A stretch of 64,000 nucleotides of DNA from Pseudomonas alkylphenolica (GTDB lineage Bacteria > Pseudomonadota > Gammaproteobacteria > Pseudomonadales > Pseudomonadaceae). Positions within the stretch are counted from its first letter, which is position 1. Every line of letters starts with the position of its first letter. The translations under genes and the position numbers were made by a program. Below, one piece after another: positions 53,819-61,848 of this stretch. The notes beneath the pieces are model-generated. The model ran no database searches. It was not told where the DNA came from and saw nothing but the letters and a program-made list of their open reading frames with translations. The stretch lies in the NCBI RefSeq assembly GCF_016009175.1, contig NZ_JADUCM010000026.1:17007-81006 (forward strand), read 5' to 3'.

Positions 53819-54840
53819 GCATCGCCCGGGCCAATAGCGCGCAATTGGTTGCGCCGCTGGCGCGGAGAAGTGCCATACCAGCGCCGGCAAGCGCGGTTGA
53901 ACGAACTTTGTTCGGCATAACCGAGCAGGCCGGCGATTTGCGCCATGGGCATCTGCGCTTCACTCAGGTAGAGGTCGGCCAGCTCGCGCCTCACCGTTTC
54001 GACCATGTCCTCGTACACCTGATCCTGTTCAGCCAGGCGCCGTTGCAGCGAGCGCTCGCGCATGCCCAACTGCTCGGCAATCAGTGGCAGGGCGCAGCGC
54101 TGCGTTGGCAGCAGGCGGCGGATGGCGTCTTCGACCTGGCTGTGAATCCCCATCGCGTTCGCCGCGTCCAGACTGCTGACGTAATCCATCATGGTGTCGT
54201 GCAGTTGGCGGTTGTGCTGGTCGATCGGCTTGCTCAGGTGTTCGGGCAACAGTACCAGCGCGTTCTGCGCCTGGCCGAAGTAGGTGCGTGCCCCGAAAAA
54301 GCGCTGATAGCGGCCCTGCGGCAAGCGCGCCTCGGTGCGTGAATGCACCGAATGCGGGCGAAAGCCCGGCCCGAAGAGCATCTGCAGCACTTTGAACATG
54401 ACCCCCAGCGACAGCTCGATGATCTGTGTCTGGCGAGGGGCAGGGCGCAGGCGCAATTCATAGATCAGGTGGTGGCGCCCCGGGTCGATCTCGCTGTCCA
54501 GGTACACCAGCACCCCAGGGCTGTAGGTGTGCAGGAAGCGCACTGTCTCGTTCAATGCCTCGCCGACATCCCGCGCGTTCTGCGCAACCACCGCTATGGG
54601 CCCCAGAATCATGATGCTCTGGCGCTCTGCCAGGCGCAGACCGAAATCCACGCACTTCAATTGCTCGGCGCACAGTTCAAGGAGGTTGATCATCGCCCGG
54701 TAGGGGATCACCGCACCGCTTTTGTCGAGCGTTTTCGGGTCGATCTGCAGCTGGCGCAGCAACTGGTCGGGGTCGCCGCCCAGGTCGCGCACCAGCGCGG
54801 GGAAACCCGTGAGCGACGTGGTTCTGATCAAGGCTGTCAT
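53809..54840 (-). CDS. AraC family regulator, likely controller of the sulfatase/cupin/DUF1302 regulon
   Basis: A 343-residue AraC protein of the arabinose-binding-like N-domain group (MTALIRTTSLTGFPALVRDLGGDPDQLLRQL; GLRLAERQSIMILGPIAVVAQNA). Its C-terminal HTH reads LPLIAEQLGMRERSLQRRLAEQ and MAQIAGLLGYAEQSSFNRACRRWYGTSPRQRR. The ATG at 54840 is chosen because the family begins here and AAAGAA precedes it. It is divergent from the DUF1302 operon and converges on the cupin operon. Both promoters bear a GCAAATGACAAA-type repeat, which makes it the leading candidate to bind them. An inverted repeat lies 55 bp before its start. Confidence 0.88.
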   Translation of the reverse strand: MTALIRTTSLTGFPALVRDLGGDPDQLLRQLQIDPKTLDKSGAVIPYRAMINLLELCAEQLKCVDFGLRLAERQSIMILGPIAVVAQNARDVGEALNETVRFLHTYSPGVLVYLDSEIDPGRHHLIYELRLRPAPRQTQIIELSLGVMFKVLQMLFGPGFRPHSVHSRTEARLPQGRYQRFFGARTYFGQAQNALVLLPEHLSKPIDQHNRQLHDTMMDYVSSLDAANAMGIHSQVEDAIRRLLPTQRCALPLIAEQLGMRERSLQRRLAEQDQVYEDMVETVRRELADLYLSEAQMPMAQIAGLLGYAEQSSFNRACRRWYGTSPRQRRNQLRAIGPGDAYV

Positions 54841-54894
54841 AGGCAGTTCTTTCTTATTGTTGTTCAACAGGATAACGCCCTGCAGTTTTACCTC

Positions 54895-54917
54895 ATGTCG
54901 AGATGAAATTTCGACAT
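54895..54917. promoter_or_regulatory. Perfect inverted repeat in the AraC / DUF1302 divergent promoter
   Basis: ATGTCGA (54895-54901), nine bases, TCGACAT (54911-54917). A 7-bp perfect palindrome next to the direct-repeat site at 54922. It may be the autoregulatory site or bind a second regulator. Confidence 0.55.
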
Positions 54918-54921
54918 CTGG

Positions 54922-54963
54922 CAGCAAATGACAAATTCCTGACAGCAGCAGACAAATGATTCT
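54922..54963. promoter_or_regulatory. AraC-type repeat before the DUF1302 operon
   Basis: CAGCAAATGACAAATTC starts at 54922, and a second, poorer unit CAGCAGACAAATGATTC starts at 54943, 21 bp later. The first core, GCAAATGACAAA, is identical to that before the cupin operon. Confidence 0.6.
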
Positions 54964-55059
54964 GTGTCGCCTGTGGGCATTCTTGCGCAAACCAACAAGA
55001 ACGCTCACCCCGCAAACCAGTCCCGGATTTGCGTGGCAAGGGCGGTGCCGGAGACGCGC

Positions 55060-56934
55060 ATGCACTACAACACTGACGCTGTTCGTTGTGTCCTCAAGCC
55101 CCTGGTTGCAGCGATGGCCCTGGCATCTGCCGGGGCGGCCAACGCGCTGCCTTTCCAGATGGAAAATGGTTGGGAAGGCGAGTGGAACACAACGCTATCG
55201 GTCGGCTCTCAATGGCGGGCCGAGGGCCAGGACAATGACCTCTACAGTGCTGCCAACGGCGCACTGGTGGGAAAATCGGGGGGCACTGGCGGTTCGGTAG
55301 ACGGGGGTAACCTGAACTACGACAAAGGTGACCGGTTCTCCACCATCGGTAAATTCGTCACCGACCTGTCGCTGCGCAACGGCGACCTCGGTGGCCTGGT
55401 GCGGGTCAAGGGCTGGTACGACTACGCACTCAAGGACGAAGACGTCAATTTCGGCAGCGCCTCCAACGGCTACCGGAAAAAGCCGCTCAATGACGACGGC
55501 TACGCCGACCTGCAGAAATTCAGTGGCCTGTACCTGCTCGATGCCTACGTCTACAACACCTTCTACATGGACGAAACCCCGGTTCAGGTGCGTCTCGGCC
55601 GGCAGGTGGTGAACTGGGGCGAAAGTATCTTCATCCAGGGTATCAACCAGATCAACCCGCTGGACGTGCCGGCGCTGCGCCGGCCGGGCACCGAGCTCAA
55701 GGAAGCACTGATTCCGGTGTGGATGGGCTACCTCAACATCGGCCTGCCAGCGGGCATATCGATGGAGGCGTTCTACCAGCTCAAGTACGAGAGCACCGCC
55801 ATCGAAGGCTGTGGTCACTACTGGTCGGTCACTGAAAGCGCCATCGGCCAGGACTTTGGCGATTGCCAGCTGGGCACCTTCCTGGGCGGCACCAACCCGT
55901 CGTCGCCGGACAAGATCGCTGCCGGTGCCTACCTGCCGGAAGTGAAAGGCAAGGACCCGCACGACAGCGGGCAGTGGGGCGTGGCCTTCCGCTTGCCAGT
56001 CGATGCGCTGGATGGCGAGCTGGGCCTGTACTACCTGAACTACCACTCGCGTACCCCTTACCTGGGCATGCGCAGCACCGACTCTGCCGCCTTGTCCGAG
56101 TTCCCCAATGGCGGTACGCCGGGCGCCGTCGCGCACAACGCCGCCGGCCAGTTCGTCGGCCCGAGCTGGGAGTACCCGGAAGACATTCGCCTGTTCGGCT
56201 TGAGCTTCACCACCACCCTCGGTGGCTGGTCGATCGGCTCGGAGCTCAGCTACTCACCGAACCAGCCGGCGCAGATCAACGGTGCCGACCTGCTCAACGG
56301 TGCTCTGGCCGGCATCGGCCCGGCCGCCAACCTGCTGCAGCAGGTGAAACTGCAAAGCTCGCCCTTTACCGCCGGATGGGATCGCTTCGAGAAGACCCAG
56401 TTGCAGGTCAACGGCGTCAATGTGTTCCCCAACGTGCTCAAGGCCGACAACCTGACGGTAGTCGCCGAAGTCGGTTTCCAGTGGAACAGCACGCCGCAGG
56501 ATGAAGGCGACCGCCGCTACGGGCGCGGCTTCATCTACGGGCTGGGTTCGTCATCGACCATTCCGGCCGGCGGCAACACCTGCAGCAGCCCGGTGCCAAG
56601 CCTGGTCAATGCAAGCCCGGCCGGTTGCAAGAACGATGGCTATGTCACCGACTTTGCCTGGGGTTATCGCCTGCGCGCGCAACTGGATTACAACAACTTC
56701 CTTGGTACCAGCGTGACCACATCGCCCTACGCCTTCCTCGGCCAGGACGTTGACGGGGTGTCGATGGATGGCCAGTTCAACGAAGGCCGTGTCACCTCGG
56801 CCGTGGGTGTGACCTTCGATTACAACAAGCAGCACAAGCTCGACTTCAGCTACGTCAGTTTCGACAACAGTGCCGAGTACGACCCGCTGCACGACCGTGA
56901 TTTCTACGCCGCAAGCTACAGCTACAGCTTCTAA
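55060..56934 (+). CDS. DUF1302 outer-membrane protein
   Basis: A 624-residue DUF1302 protein: signal peptide to about residue 32 (LASAGAANA / LPFQME), then a long beta-barrel. It has WEGEWNTTLSVGSQWRAEG, VRLGRQVVNWGESIFIQGINQINPLD (the family hallmark), DIRLFGLSFTTTLGGWSIG, and a C-terminal FYAASYSYSF with terminal Phe. The family is found in clusters with DUF1329 and RND proteins for hydrophobic compounds and is thought to be an outer-membrane channel. ATG 55060 has GGAG six bases upstream. First of four consecutive genes. Confidence 0.92.
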   Translation: MHYNTDAVRCVLKPLVAAMALASAGAANALPFQMENGWEGEWNTTLSVGSQWRAEGQDNDLYSAANGALVGKSGGTGGSVDGGNLNYDKGDRFSTIGKFVTDLSLRNGDLGGLVRVKGWYDYALKDEDVNFGSASNGYRKKPLNDDGYADLQKFSGLYLLDAYVYNTFYMDETPVQVRLGRQVVNWGESIFIQGINQINPLDVPALRRPGTELKEALIPVWMGYLNIGLPAGISMEAFYQLKYESTAIEGCGHYWSVTESAIGQDFGDCQLGTFLGGTNPSSPDKIAAGAYLPEVKGKDPHDSGQWGVAFRLPVDALDGELGLYYLNYHSRTPYLGMRSTDSAALSEFPNGGTPGAVAHNAAGQFVGPSWEYPEDIRLFGLSFTTTLGGWSIGSELSYSPNQPAQINGADLLNGALAGIGPAANLLQQVKLQSSPFTAGWDRFEKTQLQVNGVNVFPNVLKADNLTVVAEVGFQWNSTPQDEGDRRYGRGFIYGLGSSSTIPAGGNTCSSPVPSLVNASPAGCKNDGYVTDFAWGYRLRAQLDYNNFLGTSVTTSPYAFLGQDVDGVSMDGQFNEGRVTSAVGVTFDYNKQHKLDFSYVSFDNSAEYDPLHDRDFYAASYSYSF

Positions 56935-56957
56935 AAGAACAACAAGAGGTTACTTCG

Positions 56958-58310
56958 ATGAAAACGCCCCTCCGCGCCGCACACGTTGCCGGCCTGACTG
57001 TCACCTTGCTTGCCTTGAGCGGCATGGCGCAGGCACAAATCACCGCCGACCAGGCTGCCCGCCTGGGCAAGGACCTCACGCCGCTGGGCGGCGAAATGGC
57101 CGGTAATGCCGATGGCTCGATCCCCGCGTACAGCGGTGGCCTGAAACAGGCGCCGGCCGGCTGGACACCCGCGCAGGGCTATGTCGACCCGTTCGCCAGC
57201 GAAAAGCCGTTGTTCACCATCACGGCAGCGAACCTTGCCCAGTACAAGGACAAGGTCACCCCGGGTATGCAGGCGTTGCTGGCCAAGTACCCCAACTTCA
57301 AGATGCCGGTGTACCCGACGCACCGTACTGCAACAGTGCCGGACGCTGTGGCCCAGAAGGTCCGCCAGGAGGCAGTCAATGCCCAGCTCAACGGCTTCGG
57401 GGTCAGCAACCTGAATGGCACCACCACGCCGTTCCCGATCCCGAGCAACGGCCTGGAAGCGGTCTGGAACCACAACCTGCGCTACCTGGGTGGTGGTTTG
57501 CAACGTACCTACGCGTCGTTCCCGGTGCGCAGCAGCGGTGACTACTACACCGTGCGCATCCAGGAAAACCGGGTGTTCGACACCAACATGGACAAACAGT
57601 CGGACAACCGCCTGCTCAATTACTCGGCACGTTTCATTTCGCCAGCCACGCTGGCCGGTACAGTGCAACTGGTGCACGAGCCGATCGACCAGGTCAAGGA
57701 AGTGCGTTCGGCGTGGATCTACAACGTTGGCCAGCGCCGCGTGCGCCGCGCGCCTGACCTGGCCTACGACAACGTCAACGACGGCACCGAAGGCCTTCGC
57801 GTAACCGACGACTTCGACGGCTACAACGGCGCCCCGGACCGCTTTGACTGGAAGCTGGTCGGCAAGCAGGAAATGTACGTGCCCTACAACGCCTACAAAC
57901 TCGGCGCGAAGGAAACCCCTTACAAAGAGGTACTGACGCCCAACACGCCCAACGCGGATTTCATGCGTTACGAGCTGCACCGTGTCTGGGTGGTAGAAGG
58001 CACGCTGCGCAAGGACGCCAAGCATGTGTACGGCAAACGCGTGATGTTCCTCGACGAAGACTCCTGGACCGTGCTGGCCACCGATGCCTACGACACCCGC
58101 GGTACCTTGTGGCGTATCGGCGTGCACCCGATGGTGCAGTTCTACGATGCCCAGGTGCCATGGTACCGCGCCAACATCTGGCATGACCTGAGCAACGGCA
58201 GCTACTACCTCGCCGGCCTTGGCAACGAAGAGGGGCAGCCGTGGACCTTTGGTACCAAGGGCCGGTTTGTCGACTTCCAGCCTGACGCGCTGCGGCGCAT
58301 GGGCAAGTGA
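56958..58310 (+). CDS. DUF1329 exported protein
   Basis: A 450-residue exported protein with signal peptide (LLALSGMAQA / QITADQ). ADQAARLGKDLTPLGGEMAGNADGSIPAYSGGL is the DUF1329 opening, with YDNVNDGTEGLRVTDDFDGYNGAPDRFDWKLVG and YELHRVWVVEGTLR later. The fold resembles LolA/LolB lipid carriers, so a periplasmic hydrophobic-substrate chaperone is a fair inference. It lies 23 bp after DUF1302 and forms its constant partner. Confidence 0.93.
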   Translation: MKTPLRAAHVAGLTVTLLALSGMAQAQITADQAARLGKDLTPLGGEMAGNADGSIPAYSGGLKQAPAGWTPAQGYVDPFASEKPLFTITAANLAQYKDKVTPGMQALLAKYPNFKMPVYPTHRTATVPDAVAQKVRQEAVNAQLNGFGVSNLNGTTTPFPIPSNGLEAVWNHNLRYLGGGLQRTYASFPVRSSGDYYTVRIQENRVFDTNMDKQSDNRLLNYSARFISPATLAGTVQLVHEPIDQVKEVRSAWIYNVGQRRVRRAPDLAYDNVNDGTEGLRVTDDFDGYNGAPDRFDWKLVGKQEMYVPYNAYKLGAKETPYKEVLTPNTPNADFMRYELHRVWVVEGTLRKDAKHVYGKRVMFLDEDSWTVLATDAYDTRGTLWRIGVHPMVQFYDAQVPWYRANIWHDLSNGSYYLAGLGNEEGQPWTFGTKGRFVDFQPDALRRMGK

Positions 58311-58381
58311 CCCGCCACCCCCTTCGCTGATTGCGCAATGGACCACCGCGTGTGGTCCATCTGATCGCTGGAGTTACCTTC

Positions 58382-59332
58382 ATGTTGCTACGCCATCTAC
58401 CGGCGCTTGCAGGTTTGTGCCTGCTCGCCACGCATGTCCAGGCCGAGCCGCCGGCGCTGGACTACCCGATTCGACCGCAGCAGGTGTTGCTGCTCAATGT
58501 CACCGCGCCCGGCGACAGCCTGGTGGCCGTCGGTGAGCGCGGTGTGGTCCTGCGTGCCGACAAACAGGGCGACCCATGGCAAAGCATCCGTACGCCCTCG
58601 ACCCGCACCCTCACCGGCGTGGCGTTTGTCGATGCCAACCAGGGCGTCGCGGTCGGCCACGGCGGCACGCTGTTGCGCACCACAGACGGTGGACGCCACT
58701 GGCAAGCGGTTGAAGCCGATACCAACGGCGATGCGCTGTTGGGGGTAGCGGCGCTGGGCGACGGGCGCATGGCCGCCTGGGGGGCCTTTGGCCTGTACCT
58801 GTTGTCGACGGACAACGGCGTGACCTGGCAGCGCCACAGCGTGCTGGACGAGGACTTCGACCGCCATATCGCGCAGATCATTGCCCTGGCCGATGGCCGC
58901 TGGCTGATGGTCGGCGAAAGCGGCACCCTGGCCAGCTCCGCCGACCGTGGCGAGACCTGGCAGGCACTGGAAAGTCCCTACGCCGGGAGCCTGTTCGGTG
59001 CGTTGCAACTGCAGGGTGGCGGCCTGCTGGTCTATGGCATGCGCGGCAACCTCTGGTATTCGGGCGATGGCGGACAGACCTGGGAGCAGCGCGATACCCA
59101 CACCACGTTCGCCTTCAACGGGGCACTGCAGCTCAAGTCAGGGCGCATCCTGCTGCTGGGCAACAGTGGCGTGCTACTGGCCAGTGATGATCAGGGCGGG
59201 CACTTCTTCGCCTTGCCCTCTACGCACGCCAGCCTGGCGCGGGCCATCGAGCACGGTGACAGTCAGCTGATAGCGGTCGGCGATCACGGGGTGATGTCGT
59301 TCGCTTCGCTTGCAACAACAGGGCAGGACTGA
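58382..59332 (+). CDS. YCF48/BNR-repeat exported beta-propeller
   Basis: A 316-residue protein with signal peptide (LLATHVQA / EPPALD). It has about six repeats of the YCF48/BNR type: VAVGERGVVLRADKQGDPWQ, VAVGHGGTLLRTTDGGRHWQ, MVGESGTLASSADRGETWQ and YSGDGGQTWEQRD are clearly in register. It is a periplasmic beta-propeller, in plants and cyanobacteria an assembly factor. In DUF1302/DUF1329/RND clusters a member of this family is standard and may help assemble the complex. TGGAG precedes the ATG. Confidence 0.9.
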   Translation: MLLRHLPALAGLCLLATHVQAEPPALDYPIRPQQVLLLNVTAPGDSLVAVGERGVVLRADKQGDPWQSIRTPSTRTLTGVAFVDANQGVAVGHGGTLLRTTDGGRHWQAVEADTNGDALLGVAALGDGRMAAWGAFGLYLLSTDNGVTWQRHSVLDEDFDRHIAQIIALADGRWLMVGESGTLASSADRGETWQALESPYAGSLFGALQLQGGGLLVYGMRGNLWYSGDGGQTWEQRDTHTTFAFNGALQLKSGRILLLGNSGVLLASDDQGGHFFALPSTHASLARAIEHGDSQLIAVGDHGVMSFASLATTGQD

Positions 59333-59335
59333 TTC

Positions 59336-61732
59336 ATGAGCATGCAAGAGAAAGCGCTGCACAAGGACGACCACCTGGCACGCCAGGATTTTTCCCGCGG
59401 TATGGTGGGGCGGGTGTCGTACTGGATTTTCCATCAACGCAAGCCGCTGCTGGCGTTGTTCATCCTGATCACCCTGGGGCTGGGTTACAGCGCCAGTCAG
59501 CTGAAAGTGGAGGCGGGGTTCTTCAAGATGATCCCGCTGCACCATGAGTACATGAAGACCTTCTTGCAGTATCAGAAGGACTTTGGCGGCGCCAACAAAG
59601 TGTTGGTGGCGGTGAAAAACAACAAGGGCGAGGTGTTCACCCCCGAGGCCATGGCCGCCTTGCGCAAAGTCTCTGACGAAGTGTTCTTCATCAGTGGCGT
59701 GGAGCGCAGTTCGGTAACGTCGCTGTTCACCTCCAATGTGCGCTACACCGAAGTGGTCGAGGACGGTTTCACCGGCGGTAACCTGGTGGACTCCAGCTAT
59801 GCCGGCACACCCGAGCAGATCGCCCAGGTGCGCGAGCGCACGCTGAAATCCGACTGGGTCGGGCGGATTGTCTCCAGCGACCTGTCTTCAGCCATGGTCG
59901 TGGCCAACCTGCAGGAAACCGATCCGCTTACCGGGCAGCGCCTGGACCTGCAGGACGTGGCGCGCAAGCTGGAGCAGATCCGTCAGGACAACCAGAACGC
60001 CGACATCAGCATCCACATCATCGGTTTTGCCAAATCCATTGGCGACATCGCTGAAGGGGCGTCCGGTGTGCTGGTGTTTTTCATCATCGCCTTTGTCATT
60101 ACCGCGGTGCTGCTGTTCTGGTACTCGGGGTCGCTGATGCTCACCGGCTGGGCGCTGATCTGTGCGGTGGTGCCGGTCATCTGGTTGCTTGGCCTGCTGC
60201 CGCTGGTCAAGCTGACCCTGGACCCGATGTCGATCCTGGTGCCGTTCCTGATCTTCTCGATCGGCGTGTCCCATGCAGTGCAGATGACCAACGCCTGGAA
60301 GCTCGAAACCCTCAACGGGGCCGATGGCGTAACCGCCTCGCGCAACTGCTTCCAGAAGCTGTTCATCCCCGGCGCGGTTGCGTTGCTGGCCAACGCCCTG
60401 GGCTTTGTGGTGATTGCCCTGGTGGACATCGAGATGGTCCGCGAGCTTGCCATCACCGCGACCCTGGGTGTGTCGGTGATGATCGTCACCAACAAGATGC
60501 TGCTGCCGATTCTGCTGTCGTTCATGCGTTTGAGTGCCGCCGATGCGCAAAAGCTGCGCGGCAAGGAAACCCTGGGCGCCGGCCTCTGGGAGCGCCTGGG
60601 GGTACTGGCAACCCGCCGTGGTGCCCTGGGTGTGCTGGGCGTTGCCGCCGTGCTGCTGGTCGTCGGTCTGCTTCAGGCCCGGCACCTGCATGTGGGCGAC
60701 ACCGGAGCAGGTGTACCCGAACTGCGCGCCGATTCACGCTACAACCAGGATGTGGCGGTGATCACCCGGGACTTCGCCATTGGTGTCGATCTGCTGCAGG
60801 TCATCGCACGGGCCAAGGGCAATGAAGAGACACCTTGTGTAAAACGTGAAGTGCTCGATCCGATTGGCGAGCTGGAGCTGTTCCTGCGCCAGGACGAGGG
60901 CGTGTCGTCGGTGCGCAGCCTGGCCAGTTTTGTCGGCAATATCACCCAGGCTTATGCCGAGACCGACCTGAAGTGGCGCGTGCTGCCCGAACCCACGGCG
61001 CAGATTGCCCAGGGCGTCGGCTTTGCCACCCGGGTTGGCACCGAGTACATGAACAGCGCCTGCAATGCGATCCCGGTGTCGATTTATACCCGCGACCACC
61101 AGGCGGACACCATCACCACGCTGATGGACAAGATCAAGGCGTTCAAGGCCGCCTACGACAATGATCAGGTCAGCTTCGAACTGGCTTCCGGCAACGTCGG
61201 CGTAATGGCGGCCACCAACGAAGTGGTGCATGCCGGCGACAAACTGGTGAACAGCGCGCTGTTTGCCTCGGTGACGCTGCTGTGCCTGTGGATGTTCCGT
61301 TCGCTGCGCATCACCCTGTGCGTGATCCTGCCCCTGGCCCTGGTCACGGTGTTGTGCAACGCCCTGATGGCCCTGCTGGGCATCGGTGTGAAGGTCAACA
61401 CGCTGCCTGTCGTCGCCCTGGGCGTGGGGGTAGGGGTGGACTACGGCATCTACCTGTTCGAGCGGATCAAGCACGAGATGGATGGGCGCGGTGCCAGCCT
61501 GCGCGACGCCTTCGTCGAGGCGCTCAAGCAGCGCGGTACGGCGTCTGTGTTCACCGCAGTGACCATGACCCTGTCGATCGCCACCTGGGCCTTCTCCTCA
61601 CTGAAGTTCCAGGCCGACATGGGCATCCTCCTGGCCTTCATGTTCCTGGTCAATCTGCTCGGCGCCATCCTGCTGCTGCCGGCGCTGGCGGCGTGGTTGC
61701 TGCGTTCGCCCAAGGCAACTGCGCCTCACTGA
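59336..61732 (+). CDS. RND/MMPL transporter of the hydrophobe type
   Basis: A 798-residue inner-membrane protein with two SSD-like blocks: a helix near residue 35, five helices from about 235-390 (VLVFFIIAFVITAVLLFWYSG), and again about 420-440 and 640-790 (LFASVTLLCLWMFRS, GVGVGVDYGIYLFERI). The single large periplasmic loops lie between them. It is close to the RND MMPL family that moves lipids, hopanoids or hydrophobic drugs, and shorter than AcrB. It starts 4 bp after the YCF48-type gene. It carries the signature IPGAVALLANALGFVVIALVDI. With DUF1302 and DUF1329 it would form a trans-envelope hydrophobe path; direction is not fixed by sequence. Confidence 0.93.
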   Translation: MSMQEKALHKDDHLARQDFSRGMVGRVSYWIFHQRKPLLALFILITLGLGYSASQLKVEAGFFKMIPLHHEYMKTFLQYQKDFGGANKVLVAVKNNKGEVFTPEAMAALRKVSDEVFFISGVERSSVTSLFTSNVRYTEVVEDGFTGGNLVDSSYAGTPEQIAQVRERTLKSDWVGRIVSSDLSSAMVVANLQETDPLTGQRLDLQDVARKLEQIRQDNQNADISIHIIGFAKSIGDIAEGASGVLVFFIIAFVITAVLLFWYSGSLMLTGWALICAVVPVIWLLGLLPLVKLTLDPMSILVPFLIFSIGVSHAVQMTNAWKLETLNGADGVTASRNCFQKLFIPGAVALLANALGFVVIALVDIEMVRELAITATLGVSVMIVTNKMLLPILLSFMRLSAADAQKLRGKETLGAGLWERLGVLATRRGALGVLGVAAVLLVVGLLQARHLHVGDTGAGVPELRADSRYNQDVAVITRDFAIGVDLLQVIARAKGNEETPCVKREVLDPIGELELFLRQDEGVSSVRSLASFVGNITQAYAETDLKWRVLPEPTAQIAQGVGFATRVGTEYMNSACNAIPVSIYTRDHQADTITTLMDKIKAFKAAYDNDQVSFELASGNVGVMAATNEVVHAGDKLVNSALFASVTLLCLWMFRSLRITLCVILPLALVTVLCNALMALLGIGVKVNTLPVVALGVGVGVDYGIYLFERIKHEMDGRGASLRDAFVEALKQRGTASVFTAVTMTLSIATWAFSSLKFQADMGILLAFMFLVNLLGAILLLPALAAWLLRSPKATAPH

Positions 61733-61777
61733 GCCGCGGCTACCGATCATCGACCTTGTCGGACGCATTGCCGAACA

Positions 61778-61810
61778 ACCTGGCCCTTAACTGGGGCCAG
61801 GTCTTTTTTT
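61778..61810 (+). terminator. Rho-independent terminator after the RND gene
   Basis: ACCTGGCCC (61778-61786), 7-base loop, GGGCCAGGT (61794-61802), then CTTTTTTT. Perfect 9-bp stem plus T tract. It ends the DUF1302 operon before the second DUF1254 gene. Confidence 0.9.
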
Positions 61811-61848
61811 CTGCATTCCCCGATCACTACACATGGAGTTTGATACCG

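Noticed and set aside
61282..61848. In-frame 5' extension of the second DUF1254 gene into the RND gene
   Set aside because: The extension overlaps the RND coding region in another frame and a terminator. A good signal peptide starts at 61849.
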